From Cichorium intybus (taxonomy: Eukaryota; Streptophyta; Magnoliopsida; Asterales; Asteraceae), in the NCBI GenBank assembly GCA_023525715.1, contig CM042014.1:18950563-19014562 (forward strand): 64,000 nucleotides of DNA, given 5' to 3'. This document shows, in pieces, positions 33,516-46,310 of the stretch; the stretch's first letter is position 1; each line of letters opens with the position of its first letter. A model generated the notes under the pieces. That model had not been told where the DNA came from and did no database searches. It saw nothing but the letters and a program-made list of their open reading frames with translations. A program made the translations under genes and the position numbers.

Positions 33516-35194
33516 ATATCCTGGTGGCCTTCTTCAAAGCGATCGTGGCCCTTGAAAAAATTTTCAATCGAACGACTCAAGAAAAGCGCAAAATGTATCC
33601 TTGAATTTTTCGGATCGTGCTATTGCCACTTCGGTGTCACCGTCAGGCCTGGCCCAATTACTGGGCGGCTTGGGAAATGGCCCAAGGCAGCACTTTGTGG
33701 GGGGCATAAATCCAAGCCCATTTAGTATAGTGTATATATATGCCAAAGCCCAAGTTATAATACAAATAATAGATCAGATCTGCCGGAGAGACAAGGGCGG
33801 CAAATAAAAAATGGATGGTAGAAATTTTGGCGCCTAAAATTTGTAGAATGCGAGGAGTCAATGAAGAGAAATCAGATAAAAAATCTTCCCGTTGCTGATT
33901 AGAATACGATGGGTCGATTACCACTTCGGCAATTCTGATTTACGCCATTCTTCTTCTGTTCTCCACGAATTCACGAATGACGCAAATTCATCAATTCATC
34001 ATCGATGCCGAGGATGATTTCCGGACCGAGGATGTTGATTTATGCTATTTCATTTGATTGTAAGTGCTAATTACATTTTTAATTGCTAAATTAGAATCGA
34101 TACCACGATGCTATATATCAAAATAAAGCTAAAACAACCGATATATATGCTACTGCTGTGATCGCTTGTTGCATACTGTTAAAGTTTGAATTTTGTTATT
34201 CCTCCACGCGGCATGCAAGCATCTGGCCATGTGGGTGGTGTTAGAGCTTGGGTGCTGCAACCTGAAGACCCAATTAAACTCAAAGTTGTGTTGTTAACAA
34301 ATAAAAATAATAATAAAACTTGAAAACCTACTTTTAGTCCAAAGGAAAAAACCCCAGGGGCAGAGGGTTTGTTAATCATTTCATTATTTGGTGCTATTTT
34401 TTATACGTATTAGTTTGATTCGGTGCTACCTAGACAAGATATGTTTTGTTTATATTCTATAAATTTCTATAATTATACCGTTTGTAATTGCTACTTTCTT
34501 ATAGTTTTGACTAAACACTACAAAATTCATGTCTAATTCGTTAAATTAGGTTAAGTTTCTTTGTTTTAGAAAATAGATTGTTTAAAAATGTGTAAGAGTA
34601 GAAAATTAGTAATAAATACAAGCGTCAGTCATATTGGGTTAATATCATATGAAATGCTTTTTATTGAAGTATAAAATCACAAAGAAACAGTGCAATGCAA
34701 TGGTACTATTTTTTTGTCTTCACTCTTCAACTCCTCATCTGGTATGGATGATTATCTCTAATAAATTAATGGTGCAAATGCCTAAGTAAACTCCATTGCA
34801 TTTTGACAATGTTGTAAGTTTTTTAACTGTTTTTGTTTGAAGTTAGCTCTTTCAACAATCGCCAACTCCGTTTAGAGTCAATCTATTAATTATTATTCAA
34901 TTTTAGAGTCAATCTATTAATTATTATTCAATTTCATATTTGTTTGGATTTTTATTTTTCAGGTTGATTTGTTCCAAAAGTTCCAACTATCTCGATCATC
35001 AACTTGGAACAAAAACTTATTTCAGGTTTGATCTTTCTTTGCTCGAGTTTTATAATATAAATTTGTTAAGTGTTAGAAGACGTCTTCTTGACCACAACCA
35101 TTCGATGTTTAAAATGGAAAACAAAAAAAAAAAAAGAGAACAACAATTTGGTGCATTTTTGGTATTATAAATTAATGTGTATAAAGGCTTAGTA
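33516..35194. other. Intergenic DNA without a recognised gene
   Basis: Short overlapping frames exist on both strands but none has a domain or credible exon structure. A 31-bp duplication lies at 34871-34932. Confidence 0.45.
34871..34932. repeat. 31-bp direct tandem duplication
   Basis: The unit TTTAGAGTCAATCTATTAAT plus an ATTATTCAA tail occurs twice in a row with no differences seen, suggesting a recent slippage event. Confidence 0.85.
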
Positions 35195-35812
35195 CAAATA
35201 TAGGGGGTATTATTAAGTTTTTTTGCCCGGGGAATGAAAGACCTACGAACCGGCCTTGGTCGCTAATCGTGTCACCGCTAAAGACTGCGAACATAAATGG
35301 TCCATAATTGCAGCCCTATTTTCCTTTACGCAAATGGTTTCCTCTTCTCTCTATCGAACCTTCTGGAGATTCAAGCATTGCAGCTGGCAATTGCAATGTT
35401 TTGGAGCTCATCTCCGCCGGAGAAAACCCCCCAACAACAACCTACCACTAATTTTGAACTAAAAGAGGTCAATTTTCATATGCTTAGTTTAGGATTTTTG
35501 TTGATTTTTTAAGAATTTCATGATGGACGAGTAGTCAACTAGGTGAGATTGGATATGTATTGGGCTTTCATATTTCGTACTTGACATTGTATAATATGGA
35601 TGTGCTCATAGTGTTTGGTTGTTAACATTGTGTAACATGGATATGCTTATAGTGTTAGGCTGTTATTATTACTAGTAAAAGGACATTTATTTCTACACTT
35701 CCGCTCTATAAATTTATATTGTATATAATTTGATATGCTGTATTACAAACATAGGGGCATTATTAAGCTTCTCCGCCCAGGACATGCAAAACCTATGGAC
35801 TGACCCTATGGC
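35195..35812. repeat. Pair of diverged direct repeats resembling hAT termini
   Basis: About 60 bp at 35195-35256 and 35747-35808 are related: both carry ATTATTAAG, then a GCCCGGG- or GCCCAGG-type word, then AAACCTA or GACCTA, then GGACTGACC or GAACCGGCC. Reversed, they resemble hAT ends (CARGGCCGGT). They lie just before the Harbinger pseudogene. No matching opposite ends were found. Confidence 0.3.
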
Positions 35813-36551
35813 TGGTGCACTTGATGGAAGTTTAGTACATGCTATTGTCCTTACTAATAACAAGATTTATATAGAGTGAGGGGAAAAGATGTTTGTTATC
35901 AAATTGTATTGGCAATTTATGACTTCAACAAGATTTTTATGTTTATATTGGTTGGTTGAGCCGGGATAACACATGATTCTAAAATATTATCAGAATCATT
36001 AGCAGACCTAGATGCATCATTCTCGTTTCCACCACCATGTATGTTTATGATTTTTTAAACATTTTTATATTGTTTCAAAGTTAATTATTTGATTATCTTT
36101 ACCGAGACATATTATCTTTGTGATGCCGCATATACACACGTTCGATGATTCATGGATCCATACAGTAATAGATTTTCGTCACAGACGTACATTGATCGAT
36201 AAAGAAAAACTCAACCATGCACATGCAAAACTTCGAAACGTCATTAAGCTTGCTTTTGGTGTATTGAAAGCACAATTCTCTATATTAAAGAGAGTGACAC
36301 CATTTTCGTTGCTTATACAAAGTAACATAATCATTGCTAGTTTTTATCTACATAATTTTATATGGAATGAGGGTTTGAGCGATGAGTTCTTTAATCAATA
36401 CGATAAACCCAATATGCCACTCTAAAATAACGTTGTGCATGTTGATGATGTTGAATACGAGGTTAAAACACATGGTAGTACAACATATCGTGAATATATG
36501 ACTCATTTACGATATGAAATTGCTGGGAAGTTAATGAAAAATATAGAATGA
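35805..36551 (+). pseudogene. PIF/Harbinger transposase fragment
   Basis: Broken pieces of a DDE_Tnp_4-type transposase. GALDGSLVHA holds the first catalytic Asp. GKDVCYQIVLAIYDFN follows after a frameshift, then THDSKILSESLADLDASF with the second Asp, then after a likely intron YLCDAAYTHV with the third. The C-terminal part LIDKEKLNHAHAKLRNVI...FGVLKAQFSILK...LHNFIWNEGLSDEFF is an open frame at 36120-36425, followed by an in-frame TAA and further readable codons to TGA at 36549-36551. Multiple frameshifts and stops show an old, dead copy. The upstream DNA-binding partner gene and terminal repeats were not found. Confidence 0.85.
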
Positions 36552-38799
36552 ATGCTTTAAAAATGTTATGGTGGTTGTATGCATTGAATTTTAGTGTTGT
36601 AAAACTATACTTATGGAAACTGACCTTTAAATTTTAGTGTTGTAAAACTAGAATTATTGAAAATTTTATTTAAATTTCAGTGTCGTAAAACTAGAATTAC
36701 GAACAAGTCTTTTAAGTTTAAAAAATAGTTTATTTAAAGTTTAGTGTATTTTAACAACTTTCAGGCTTTAAAAAATAAACAATTTTTTCTTGCAAACTGT
36801 AGACATTTGGTTCGCCTATTCTTCTACAGATGTGGCTTGTAGATTGCAGATGTTTTTCATTTTAAAAAACAAATAACACCTAAACAGCAATAAACCATTC
36901 AATTTGTTTCTACGATAAGGAAGGACAACAAGAAGGTGGGTGGTTATCACCGCTTGGGAAAGAAAATGATAAATAAAGATCGAGATTGGGAAAAGGAACA
37001 TTTTTTTTAGATCTAGTTTCGAAGAGGGGTGGAGATGAAAGATCGAGAGATGGATAGAAGGGCAAGCTAGTGCCATCGATGGAACTGTTGTCGTGGTGGT
37101 GGCGTGAGCACTCTATTTGCATATTTGATAGCTATTTGATAAGTTCATCTTTTTGTTTGGTCTTAATTCATTCATAGAACTGATATTGCACAAATTTCTT
37201 CATAGAATTGAATATGTTTTGTTTTTTTTCTTGCAGAAACATGTTTAAATTTCTTTTTGGTTGCAAAAACAGGTTCGGGAAATGTATGGTTTTGGAGAGA
37301 CAGAAAAAGAAGGGGTGGAGAAGGGTCACCGGTGGCTTATGTTAAATGGTGAAGTGATGACCTAAGGTGGATTACATGACAGGAACAATGGGTTAAGAGA
37401 GATAGATGGAATAGAGCATACAATAAGGAGAGGGTGGTGGTGATAAAATGTAGGGTTTGTTGAAGAAGACAATGGTCGTTGGAGAACACAATGATCATTG
37501 GTTATGGTGTTGGTTAAACGAGAAGTAAATACAGAGGGAGGGGTTGGGTGGTGGGCCATTCATTAAAAAAGAGAAAAGGACAAATAAGACTAATTTCATA
37601 CACCAATTTGCAAGATTTAGGAAAAATTAAGGAAGTTAACCAAAATAGTCAGAATTTTCACAGGAGGTAACTGCAAAAATCCCTGACATCTATGAAAATC
37701 TCATGGATCTATATGGCTACAAAAAACCCCAAATGTGCTACAAAAATTTTGGTCATCACCCAAGATTTTGGGCTGAAGCGGTCCCCCCATTTAAGGTAAA
37801 TCTTTTATTTTTTTCTCGTTTTTCATCTTAAAATTTTTGCAAGCAATCATCTGCTAAACTTTGAGTTTTTCTCCACAATCTTAGATTTTCGCAGGTAATG
37901 ACTTGCTAAAATCTGAGATTTTTTTCTTGGTCTTAGATTTTTGCACGTAACCACCTGTTAAGATTTGAGATTTTCTGCCAAGCAGATACTTTCGTAGGTG
38001 GTTATGTGCGATTTTTTTAATTATTTTTAAATTTAATTTTGTTACCCACTTTTTAGTAGATGCCTTAGATTTTTGCAATGATCATCCGTAAAACTCAAAA
38101 CGATATCGCTCTAAGATTTCTTGAGGCTTAGTCGATTTCATATTTATTAAAGACTATTCTTGTGACAAAATAACATTTTAAAGACGGTTTGTATCCAAAT
38201 TAAAAACTCAAAACTTGATTTTATATAACTGCATGGACCAATTGTGTAATTTCTCTTTATTTTATATTATTTTGTGCAGCTCCACTTGTAACAATATAAC
38301 GCACCATAGTAAGGTCTCCAAGATCCAACGGCTACCACCTTTTCTCCTACCTCTCCTTTTCCATCCAACCGTCGTATACACCTTTTCGGCCTTTTGTTTT
38401 CCCGCCCTCGGCCCTCCTCCCTCCCCGCCCAATTCTTCATTTTCCACGACCTCATCTCTCTGTCCCTATTCCTCTCCGATTTTCGTTATTGAAGCCCAAG
38501 TCACTGTCAGCAGGTAGCCAAGACTCGGAATTGCTCTAAAAATCACAGGTTTGAGAAAACCCAGGTTAATCTTCGAGTATCTCGTTATCTCTTTAAAGTT
38601 TCAGATCTCGTTTTTATATAAGCATATGATTATACTTTTTGAGTTGGGTCGTGGAAATCTTAGTGAGGGTTATGTGGTTGGATGCTCTTAGTACTTTTGA
38701 AAAATAAAAAAAGGGTGCTTGTGTCGTCGTGCGTGGGGATAAAGAGGAATTTTAAAGTTTTAAGGGCTAGTTCTAGCAAACGCTTTAATAATATTTTCA
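36552..38799. other. Intergenic DNA and EPL-like gene leader
   Basis: No second gene. Short overlapping frames between 36816 and 37559 are low complexity. A diverged repeat lies at 37840-38080. The segment from about 38300 to 38799 is C/T-rich and likely holds the promoter and 5' leader of the gene at 38800, perhaps with a leader intron starting at the CAG|GTTAAT near 38565. Confidence 0.45.
37840..38080. repeat. Diverged tandem repeat, about 55-bp unit
   Basis: About four degenerate units contain CTTAGATTTT, GCAGGTAAT or GCACGTAAC, and CTGCTAAA followed by TTGAGATTTT. Confidence 0.6.
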
Positions 38800-41269
38800 A
38801 TGGTGATCATGGGATCAGCGGGGATGAAGAGGACCACTAGGGCTCCCGGCGATACGATTTTAAGGTCAGGAAGACGACTGTTTGCTAATCGTTATGAAGA
38901 CGAAGTGAAGCGCATGAAGTTAACATCCGTTGCTGTTGTGGATACCCAAGAAAACAAGGCTGAACTTCTTGATCATGAAAAATTAGAAAGAAAATTCAAG
39001 TTGGGTGAATTCAAGAAAGCGTACAGAAACGGTATTGACGAGGTTATGGGAATTAATCACGAAGAACGAAGAGAAATGAAAGAGAATGGAGACAGAACCG
39101 ATGAACAAGAAGGAAAGATCAAATTGGGGGAATCCAAGAAAACGAGTTTGGTTGATGATAATCATGATGAGGGTGATAACGTGAGTCGTACCAAGCAATT
39201 TGGAGCTGTTTATACCAGAAAACGAAAGAGGACTATACCAGCAGATTCAAGCCTTAAATGCAGTAATTTAGAGGAAAAGTGTGGTTCACACAAGATGTTT
39301 AAAAATAAGTACTTTACAAAGAAGGCTAGAACTAGTTTAGTATCTGGGGTTCTCAATTTAAATTTAGGTGTTGACTGGAAAGACGTTTTTGGGAAAGGTG
39401 CTATTGTTTTTTTAGGCCCTTGTAGTTATATTGGTGATAATAGTAGTAGGATTTATGGTTTTTCTTGTTTTGTTAGTTCAGTGTTAAGATACATGAGGAA
39501 GGTCAAAGTGTTCTCACGGAGAAAGTTTTCTTCGTTCTTATTATCCGAACTGACTCTTAGTATTTACTCATCGATTGGTATTCGGTTTTCTCAGGTATGT
39601 TATGTTTTTTATATCTTCAAGTTAATGATCTTTTATAAGATACATTTACGATAAACGATTTAGTGATAAACTTTATACCATTATAGCATAGACGTTGTGT
39701 TATTTGGCATGTCGGTTGTCTATATTTCATTACCCCTTTCAGATTAAATCATATGATGTTAAATGATTACATTCAGTCATATTTTAATGCGGCTGATTGA
39801 AATATTCTCAAAAGCCAAGAAATTTATGGCTACATTACATGATTATATCTCATCTTTGGCTTCTTTTGCGTTGTTTTTCAGGAATCTACTTGGAGTACGA
39901 GCCATGGATTCTTGAAAGTTTTTGGCTCAGTTCTTTCTATGCCATTCTTTACCGTGGACTTCATTTCACTTCCATTCTGCTTCTTGTATATGCATTCAAG
40001 TTTACTTTTAAGATTCACATTCCTGTCATACGCGTTGATATTAAATCCAGTTATTGAGAATGTTACGGATGACAATGTCATAGCTCCATCAATTGTTGAT
40101 AGGCCCCACCATTTTGGTAAATTTGTGGTTGCGACAAAGCCTAGATCCACCAGAAAAAGGGTACCAAGGGTTTCACTTTTCAAAAAATGGCAAACCCATG
40201 TAGATATTATAGTCCCGGTGCCTGATGTGAGGGAAGTAGCAGGATATGAACAGGAGGGATATGTACCCTTTAAGCTACCCGAGTTGTATATTACTTCAAG
40301 AATTGATGAAGTTTCTAGAACTTTGCAAAAGAATTATCCGATTTATGATATGGATTCCATTGATGAGGATTGGTTAAAGAAATTGAATAATGACCTTTTT
40401 GGGGCTAACGAGTTTGTCTCTGAAGACACGTTTGAGAAAATAATCGATGCTTTTGAGAGAGGAATTTATTGTAGTCCAGATAATTATTCTAATGCCACGT
40501 CAGCTGTTACTCGGTGTCTTGGGTTGGCATCAACGGAAGTCTTGGAAGCTGTTTATAGATATTGGATGACTAAACGGAAGAAGAAACGCTCCCCTTTGGT
40601 TAGAGTTTTTCAGGTAAAAATGCCATTTTAATAACAATATATATGTGTGTATATATAAAAATTAAAAAGTGAAATTTTGTAACACAAGGACTTTGTTGGC
40701 AGTGTTATAGAAGAGTTAGAAACCATGCTAAAAATGCTGTTCCACGCAAGAAACGGTCGTTTAGAAGACGGAAGATCCAACATCGTACAGGAAAACAGGT
40801 CGATTTCATGAAAGGTGTGTATCTTTTTACATCGTTTAAAGTTTATTCCAGTTTGTTGTCTGGATAAAATATTGTCTGACTTTGTCTTTTTATGAAGTCA
40901 TGTTTTAGCATCGTTTAAACTTAACGAGGCTTGTTTTCTGACTTTGTCTTTTATGAATTTTTTAGCATTAAGTCAAAAAGGAACACTCATGTATCTGACA
41001 GATGCCATTGTTCAAATTGTTAATTGCTTAATTTTGATATCTGAACAGCGATGATGAATGAACAAAAAGCGTTGGAAGAAGCTGCGAAGGCATATATGGA
41101 AGTGCATGAAACAGAAGAAAATGCAAGGAGGGCGGAAGTCGCAGCCATTGTTAAACGACAAGAAGCTCAAGCTCTTATGGAGACTGCTGACCTGGCAATT
41201 TACAGAGCAACCATGGCACTTAGAATTGCAGGAGGTTGGACAGCAACCAGTGATTTTCTTGGTGGGTGA
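38800..41269 (+). CDS. Enhancer-of-polycomb-like chromatin protein (EPL-like clade)
   Basis: Four coding exons: 38800-39594, 39882-40613, 40703-40814 and 41049-41269, all with GT-AG borders and matched phases; 619 residues. The N terminus MGSAGMKRTTR...ILRSGRRLF matches plant EPL-like proteins, and by that comparison the Met at 38809 is the more likely start. Residues about 370-545 form the EPL1 domain, with PELYITSRIDEVSR, YDMDSIDEDWLKKLN, SEDTFEKIIDAFER and EVLEAVYRYWMTKRKKKR, then a basic stretch FRRRKIQHRTGKQ. The C-terminal 60 residues are alanine-rich and helical. Enhancer of polycomb proteins are scaffolds of the NuA4 histone acetyltransferase complex in the nucleus. Membership of this long plant clade in that complex is inference. 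The gene looks intact. Confidence 0.9.
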
Positions 41270-41706
41270 CCTTGTGTTGACGTGTGGTGTGGATTGCTAA
41301 ACGATCATTCTTTTTTTTTTTTTCGGTTACCAGAGGGACATATATTGTTTGTAGAGTATTATTTTCGTGTAATGAGTTGTCTATAGAAGATTTAAGCACA
41401 CAACTGAATTGCATACAGTCATGTTCGGTTTAGTTTTTTCGAAATATGGAAAAGTAATAAGATGCAAGGATTTTGAGTGTGCATAAACAGGATGGTTTTG
41501 AAAGCTGGGAGTTTCTTGGCTATTAAAAAATTAAGTTGAAGAGCTAAATAAATGTGTTTTAGTTTGTGGTATAATGTAAGCGTGTTGCATTATCCGGTGC
41601 CAGTTGACGGTGGTAGGAGGTAGATGGTGGTGGAGGTGATAGGAGATTGGCGGTGGTTGTTGTGGGATATGGGAGGTTGATGGTCCTAAGAGGTGGCGAT
41701 GAGAGG
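41270..41706. other. EPL-like 3' flank
   Basis: Contains the likely 3' UTR of the EPL-like gene and a G-rich GGTGGTGGAGG region near 41600-41700. No gene seen. Confidence 0.4.
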
Positions 41707-41942
41707 TGAAGTTGGTATGTGTTTAATGTGTTTTTGAATTCGGATGAAGGTTTGATTTAACCATCGCCTGATTGAAACCTAATGTGTTGGTATGTGAAGT
41801 TGGTATGTGTTTAATGTGTTTTTGAATTCGGATGAAGGTTTGATTTAACCATCGCCTGATTGAAACCTAATGTGTTGGTATGTGAAGTTGGTATGTGTTT
41901 AATGTGTTTTTGAATTCGGATGAAGGTTTGATTTAACCATCA
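41707..41942. repeat. 88-bp tandem repeat, about 2.7 copies
   Basis: Units begin near 41711, 41799 and 41887 with GTTGGTATGTGTTTAATGTG. Copies look identical apart from the end, where the third runs into the SINE. Each unit includes the SINE target site AATTCGGATGAAG, the first 17 or so bases of the SINE, and a reverse-complement piece of the SINE interior (CCTGATTGAAACCTAA). Confidence 0.9.
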
Positions 41943-42204
41943 CCCTGATGGCCTAGTGGATAAAGCTTTGGACTCTTTCTCTTCCCCCATAAAGAGGTTC
42001 CAAGTTCTAATCCCACTCCCTCCCTTTCCTCATAGGGAGTGTTAGGTTTCAATCAGGGGATGGTCACTGGCCACCTCTCTACCCCCGTAGGTGATTGACC
42101 CGGACCACCCTGTTGCCAGGTGTGCGTGGGCCCCGAGGTTGCTTTATCAGGGTCATCCAAAAGATGGGTCGGGTGGGGTCATCGGTTATAAAAAAAAAAA
42201 AAAA
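41926..42204 (+). mobile_element. tRNA-derived SINE (279 bp)
   Basis: RNA polymerase III box A TGGCCTAGTGG lies at 41949-41959 and a box B-like word GTTCTAATC at 42004-42012. A poly(A) tail ends at 42204-42206. A 13-bp target duplication AATTCGGATGAAG lies at 41913-41925 and 42205-42217. The middle is C-rich and not tRNA-like, so this is a SINE and not a tRNA gene. Confidence 0.85.
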
Positions 42205-42825
42205 AATTCGGATGAAGATGGTTTCATACTTATACTGTTACTATTACTACTAATAATTTTTTATAAAAGTATATAATCAAATAGAAAATGACATGTACAC
42301 GCTATGTCAGCCCATATGGGCATGTTTTTGTTATTAAAATGACACTTGGTATGACACGTGAGCAAGCCAAATGACTCTTTCATATCCTATAAAATAACTT
42401 TTTTTGACATAGATATTAACAGTTTAATGCCCAAAATAAATACGAGTGACTAAATAAAATCAAAATAAAAAATTAATTGGCAATATTAACACAATAGCAT
42501 TACCCCTTAATGTAAAGTCAGAAATTATTTATATAAATTTTGCATTAGGTGGGGGAGTCCATCTCTCTCAACCCTCCCAATCTATAATGTAACATCAACT
42601 TTTTTTATCCTCTTACTTCCATTTTTCTCAACTCATAATACAATAAACTTATCTTTCCCAACTCATTCCCAATATACAATTACTACAAAAGAGAGTGAGA
42701 TGAGAATGATGGTGAATCCATACCCCATCTATCTATCGTGAAATTGCATGGTGTGGAACCGTGGTACCGCGGGTACCACAACCATCTATCCCTATCTTTC
42801 AACGACTCCTCCCACCCACATGGCC

Positions 42826-44125
42826 GACCCAAGGGGGAGGCAAGCTGGACGATCGCCCCGAGCCTCATGAAAGCTCGGGCCCCAACTTTATATTTTATAT
42901 GGTTAGTTTATATATATACATTTAAATAATATATAAAACAAATTTCATTCTATAAATATGAAGTTTATGCAGCATAGTTGGTTTGTAGCCATTTTCACCG
43001 CATTCGTTTTGTGAATTCCTTATTGATCACGGTTCAGAGTCTCATAATCTAGTTTTTAGCCAATTTTGACTTTTTTCATTTAATGGTTACAATAGGGTAC
43101 ACCCAATTTTTAAATCTTATGAAGCTTTTTTCTACAATTTGTTCTATTTTAAACTTGCCAATGGCCCAATTTCCATATTTTATAGCATTTTCTATAGAAA
43201 GTTAGGAAACAGCCATTTAACTTGTTCCTACTTTGCACTTATCCATAATCAGTTCTCAATCGATTTTATTTCTTCAACTCAAAGTCGCAATTTTTTTTGC
43301 AAAAAATGTCTTCGATCGGTTTAGTCTCTTCCCAATTCTATCACAAATCCCAATCTTAGTTCATTGCCAAAAAAGAAATCCGGAAAAGCTTGAAAGGTAT
43401 TCATTAAGTGATTTAAGCTTTTGATTTTGTGTTTAGGAGTTGAAAACCAAGTTAGTGATTTAAGCTTTTGTTTTAAACGTTGAATTGTGAAACTAAATTA
43501 GGAATTCCAAAATCTAATAATACGTGCTTCTCAATTTTGTTTAAAGCATTAGCATCAAATAAGAATGGCATTATGTGCATTAATGTGATTGCCACTATCC
43601 GATATTAATTTTTATTTGAGACACTAAGTTTAGTTGAAGTTTCAAAAATAGATTATGTTTATTGTTTTCATGTTGAAGTTTAAAAATCGAATCATGTTTA
43701 TTGTTTTTATGATTTTTATCATAATCTAACAATATTTTATTTGTATTCTATATTATGTGTTGGACCAAAAATTTGAAAACATGATAAAAAGTTGTCATGA
43801 GAATGAAGAATATCAACATCGGCCTACCATCAACGATGTTATTCTTCAGAATATATGCTTGAGTCTAGTGTTACTGCTTTTGCATATAGAAAAACTTGTA
43901 CAAAAAACATCCTTTTATAGATTCTTTTTTTGCAATGGCTATGTATAAAACTTTATAGACAACAAAACGTCATTTATGAAAAATATCGAGGAAGGAACGT
44001 CTTCACTTCTTCACACCTCAACGACCCTGATTGTAAGTTCCATCTTCTTAAATCGACATTAAATTTTGGTAATTAGAGGGCCCTTTTTTATTTTTGCCCC
44101 GGGCCTCAAATTGGTTAGGACCCGC
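42826..44125. mobile_element. Possible non-autonomous hAT element
   Basis: The left side has CCAAGGGGGAGGC and a GCCCCGAGCC...CTCGGGCCCC block. The right side, reversed, has GAAGGGCGGGTCCTAACC then GGCCCGGGGC and AAAGGGCCC. Such GC-rich ends around an AT-rich body recall plant hAT elements. No exact 8-bp duplication was found. Confidence 0.25.
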
Positions 44126-45689
44126 CCTTCCCACCCTTAGAGTTATATGTGGGTTTTCCATTAATTGTTATTTGTGTTTATCTTAACCCCCGTATATGTA
44201 TTTGTTAAATTTATGTTCACTAAATCCCAAACTCATAGTTCAAGATAATCACACGCAAATATATCACATTAGTCGCTCACATACTTAGACTAAGGATTGT
44301 TTGACACAAGTAGCTGGAAACTGCAGTTTTTATTTGTGTATAGTGTTTGATAAAAGTAGTTGAAGCTTTTGAAATGCGCAAAAACTACATAAAAACTAAA
44401 AACTAAAAGTTCCCAAAAGTTGTTTGATGTAGCTTTTGAATTAGAATATTTTTGTTTAAAATAAAAGTTTTAAACTCGTACTCTCAAATAAAACTTTCTA
44501 TTTAGTTAGACACTCGCCACGAGACTAAGCAAACAACGGTGTCAAAATACTTCTAAAGATAGATGATCGTGCCCGACAGGCACGCAAATGACAAGTCATT
44601 ATACCTTTCGTCCTGATGGTTTCACACAAGGTAATCTCAATGATCGATATAGATGTACCTACTTAAAATGTTGGACTTATGACCATGCTGATGTGCATAA
44701 AACATCCAAGCACGTGTGCAGTAAGGTTTATAAAACTTTTACAAACGTTAGATAAATGTTATGGCATGAAAACACAAATGTAACTTTCATTCAATTTAAA
44801 CACTGTACACAATACATATAATAAGAGTAAGAACTTGTAAAACATAAATTTAGCATGGATTCACTTTCATAAATCACAAATATTGACTTGCTTCTAAATA
44901 CAGATCTTGAGTATAATTATATCATGGTTAATGTCAGTGTTGACCCGAAGTATCCAATTTGATCTTGTTTGGTTCTTAATGTCTTTTGGATTCTAAGTAC
45001 ACAAAAATTCAAAAATGATATAAAAAATCATTATAAGAAAGTTAAAGGAGTCATTTTGTTGTCATGCCTACATGACATTCAACATGACTTTGTTATAGCT
45101 GAAAAGGTCCATATGATGCTTACATGATACCCACATAAAAATTTCTTTTAATATTTTTATTTATTATTAATCGAAAATTATTATTATCATCATCATTATT
45201 AATTTACATCAACAATATTACGAAGATTAAACGCAAAGTTTAAGGTCTTGCTCATCTTGAAGAAGATCACCGTTCATCTCCCACCACCACACTCTCATCC
45301 ATCTCCCACCATCGTCCAATTCTCACAGCCACAATCATCCACCCTTTACCACCGTCCACCTCTCACCACCATAACTGTTCACGATCCAGTGTTCACCATC
45401 ACCACCACCCAACCACCTATTTGGAATCAAAATATCGCCGCATCAACTATCAAACACTAAATCAACGAAACAAAATCTTAACAAAACCAACACCCAAATA
45501 AAATCTCAACAAAATCCCCTAAGAGCATGTTTCCATAAACATTTAAACATCATGATAACAAAGACGTCTTAAATAATGTTAGAACCTACATCTTTGTATT
45601 TTAAAAAAATTGTGATTCTGGTACAAACTTTTCTTATCATTTTGATATTGTCATTGATTTAATATTTTTGTTGTACTAATGTTGTTTGT

Positions 45690-45812
<123 letters not shown>

Positions 45813-46310
45813 CACCAAATATTGTGTCATTGTATGACCAATTCTGGTCCAATCACCATCTAAGGGTATTTTCGGAATTTTGTATAGAATCATTTTATTG
45901 AACAAAAATAGAATCAGGAAACTCTTTAAATTATGCACATCAGTTACAAAATCTATTTTCTTCACTGCAACATAACCCTAACCGCTACAATCTCTGTTAC
46001 TGTCGACTTATCTCCATCACGACACTCCTTACTCCATCATCGTTATCATCTCCAAACCTCTAGCCTGCAAATCAAGTTTTGTTTTTTTAAAAGAAAAAAG
46101 CAATCCCGAAGACATAGAAAGAAAAAAGAAAAGCACGACTGGAATCGATTCCAAAAAATCACTGCTGCCTTCTTAATTTTATTTGAATTTGAGATGGTAG
46201 ATTTCTATGGAATCGATTCCATGTACAAACAGCCGTCTGACATCTGAATCGGAGCTAGGGGACTTCTCGTTCATGGATTACAACAGTACACATCGACCCA
46301 ACTACTAGAA

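Noticed and set aside
41949..42012. tRNA gene suggested by pol III boxes
   Set aside because: No cloverleaf can be completed; a poly(A) tail and target duplication show a SINE.
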